Source: Dehalococcoidia bacterium
GTDB taxonomy: Bacteria; Chloroflexota; Dehalococcoidia; Dehalococcoidales; Fen-1064
DNA: 7,068 bases
Reading direction: 5' to 3'
NCBI GenBank assembly: GCA_003153075.1
Contig: PMBW01000225.1
Location: 880-7,947 of the forward strand
The notes under the pieces are model-generated. The model was not told the DNA's origin and ran no database searches. It was given only the letters and a program-made list of their open reading frames with translations. Each line of letters opens with the position of its first letter. Position 1 is the stretch's first letter. Made by a program: the position numbers and the translations under genes. Positions 6,637 through 7,068 of the stretch are shown piece after piece.

Positions 6637-7038
6637 ATGCAAAAACCAAATCTTGTTCACAGAGCAAAAGAACTTCGGCAAAGTGAGACTGAAGCCGAAC
6701 AGATAATTTGGTCATGGCTGCGGGCCAAAAAATTAAAAGGAGTTAAATTCCGGAGACAAGAGCCTATAGGAACCTATGTTGTTGATTTCGTCAGTTTCGA
6801 AAAGAAATTGATAATTGAAATTGATGGCGGGCAGCATAATTTTGAAGAAACCAAAACTAACGATGATGCAAGAACTGCGTGGCTGGAATCTCAGGGTTTT
6901 CGTGTGATACGATACTGGAATAATGAAGTAGCTTCGAATTTGGATGGTGTTTTAACTCAAATCGAAGAAGCACTTGCGGTACACCCTCTCCCTCGCCCTC
7001 TCCCATCAAAGGGAGAGGGAAATAAGCCATCAGGCTAG
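6637..7038 (+). CDS. DUF559 protein (Vsr-like, PD-(D/E)XK nuclease fold) with repeat-encoded tail
   Basis: The 133-residue protein is a paralogue of the one at 3683-4051. TEAEQIIW leads into FRRQEPIG, then the putative metal-binding Asp50 (VVDF) and Glu61-x-Asp63 (EIDG), then Gln66-His67 and QGFRVIRYWNNEV. These conserved positions suggest it is intact, with presumed DNA-cleaving activity and unknown role. The last ~19 residues (from about 115, VHPLPRPLPSKGEG) are translated from a palindromic intergenic repeat rather than from the domain, so the ancestral end was probably near residue 113. GC is about 39% over the first 200 bases, lower than acsE. It lies 165 bp after acsE, on the same strand. 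By eye it is only about half identical to the first paralogue, so the two are not a recent duplication. Confidence 0.85.
   Translation: MQKPNLVHRAKELRQSETEAEQIIWSWLRAKKLKGVKFRRQEPIGTYVVDFVSFEKKLIIEIDGGQHNFEETKTNDDARTAWLESQGFRVIRYWNNEVASNLDGVLTQIEEALAVHPLPRPLPSKGEGNKPSG
6996..7019 (+). repeat. Perfect 9-bp palindrome overlapping the end of the DUF559 gene
   Basis: CCCTCTCCC (6996-7004) pairs with GGGAGAGGG (7011-7019) around the loop ATCAAA. A further CCCTCTCCCT precedes it at 6984-6993. It is inside the reading frame and encodes the Pro-Leu-Pro rich tail. A transcript hairpin is possible, but there is no T-tract. Confidence 0.75.
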
Positions 7039-7040
7039 TC

Positions 7041-7068
7041 CCCCCGGTTAGTCCTCTCGCCCCTTGTG
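7041..7068 (+). repeat. Partial dispersed repeat at window end (copy related to A)
   Basis: The last 28 bases match 1191-1219, with 17 of the first 20 positions identical (GGTTAGTCC, CTCGCCCC) and one 1-nt gap later. The copy runs off the end of the window, so its full extent and orientation relative to copy B cannot be judged. Confidence 0.5.

Overview
The window holds part of a Wood-Ljungdahl (reductive acetyl-CoA) gene cluster, all on the + strand. In order it carries the 3' part of a CO dehydrogenase-like gene (cooS-like), acsB (acetyl-CoA synthase), a small DUF559 nuclease-like gene, acsC (corrinoid iron-sulfur protein large subunit), acsE (methyltetrahydrofolate:corrinoid methyltransferase) and a second DUF559 gene. 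This points to a strictly anaerobic bacterium using the bacterial-type ACS. The core genes have mid-range GC, and short intergenic palindromes of the CCCTCTCCC type are scattered between them. The phylum cannot be fixed from this window. A Chloroflexota/Dehalococcoidia-like anaerobe is one possibility, but only a guess.

The metabolic core is acsB, acsC and acsE. AcsE would move a methyl group from methyl-tetrahydrofolate to the cobalamin of the corrinoid protein (AcsC with AcsD). AcsB would join that methyl to CO and CoA, or run the reverse cleavage. All three keep their diagnostic residues: the A-cluster cysteines and CGC motif in AcsB, the N-terminal four-cysteine cluster in AcsC, and the pterin-binding Asp/Asn residues in AcsE. 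No acsD is visible, although acsC and acsE are only 8 nt apart.

The most striking point is the gene before acsB. It aligns with CooS on both sides of an internal gap, but the middle block that normally supplies His and two Cys to the NiFeS C-cluster is absent. Two of the three remaining C-cluster cysteines are Asp and Ser. As read, it cannot build a normal CO/CO2 active site, yet it is still paired with a seemingly intact acetyl-CoA synthase.

The second notable layer is non-metabolic. Two diverged DUF559 genes sit in gaps of the cluster and are bordered by palindromic repeats. The first (3683-4051) lies between 36-bp imperfect inverted repeats, matching at 29 of 36 positions, and is much poorer in GC (about 36% by hand count) than its neighbours. 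One repeat copy downstream of acsE is split by a 51-nt insertion. Relatives of that insertion occur in opposite orientation between the cooS-like gene and acsB, and a partial related copy appears at the window's end. Together these look like small mobile or repeat-associated cassettes colonising the spacers of a core-energy operon.

Layout: 2-1180 cooS-like; 1181-1364 repeat-bearing spacer; 1365-3572 acsB; 3573-4240 DUF559 cassette followed by an AT-rich leader; 4241-5587 acsC; 5596-6471 acsE; 6472-6636 interrupted palindrome and leader; 6637-7038 second DUF559 gene; 7039-7068 start of another repeat.
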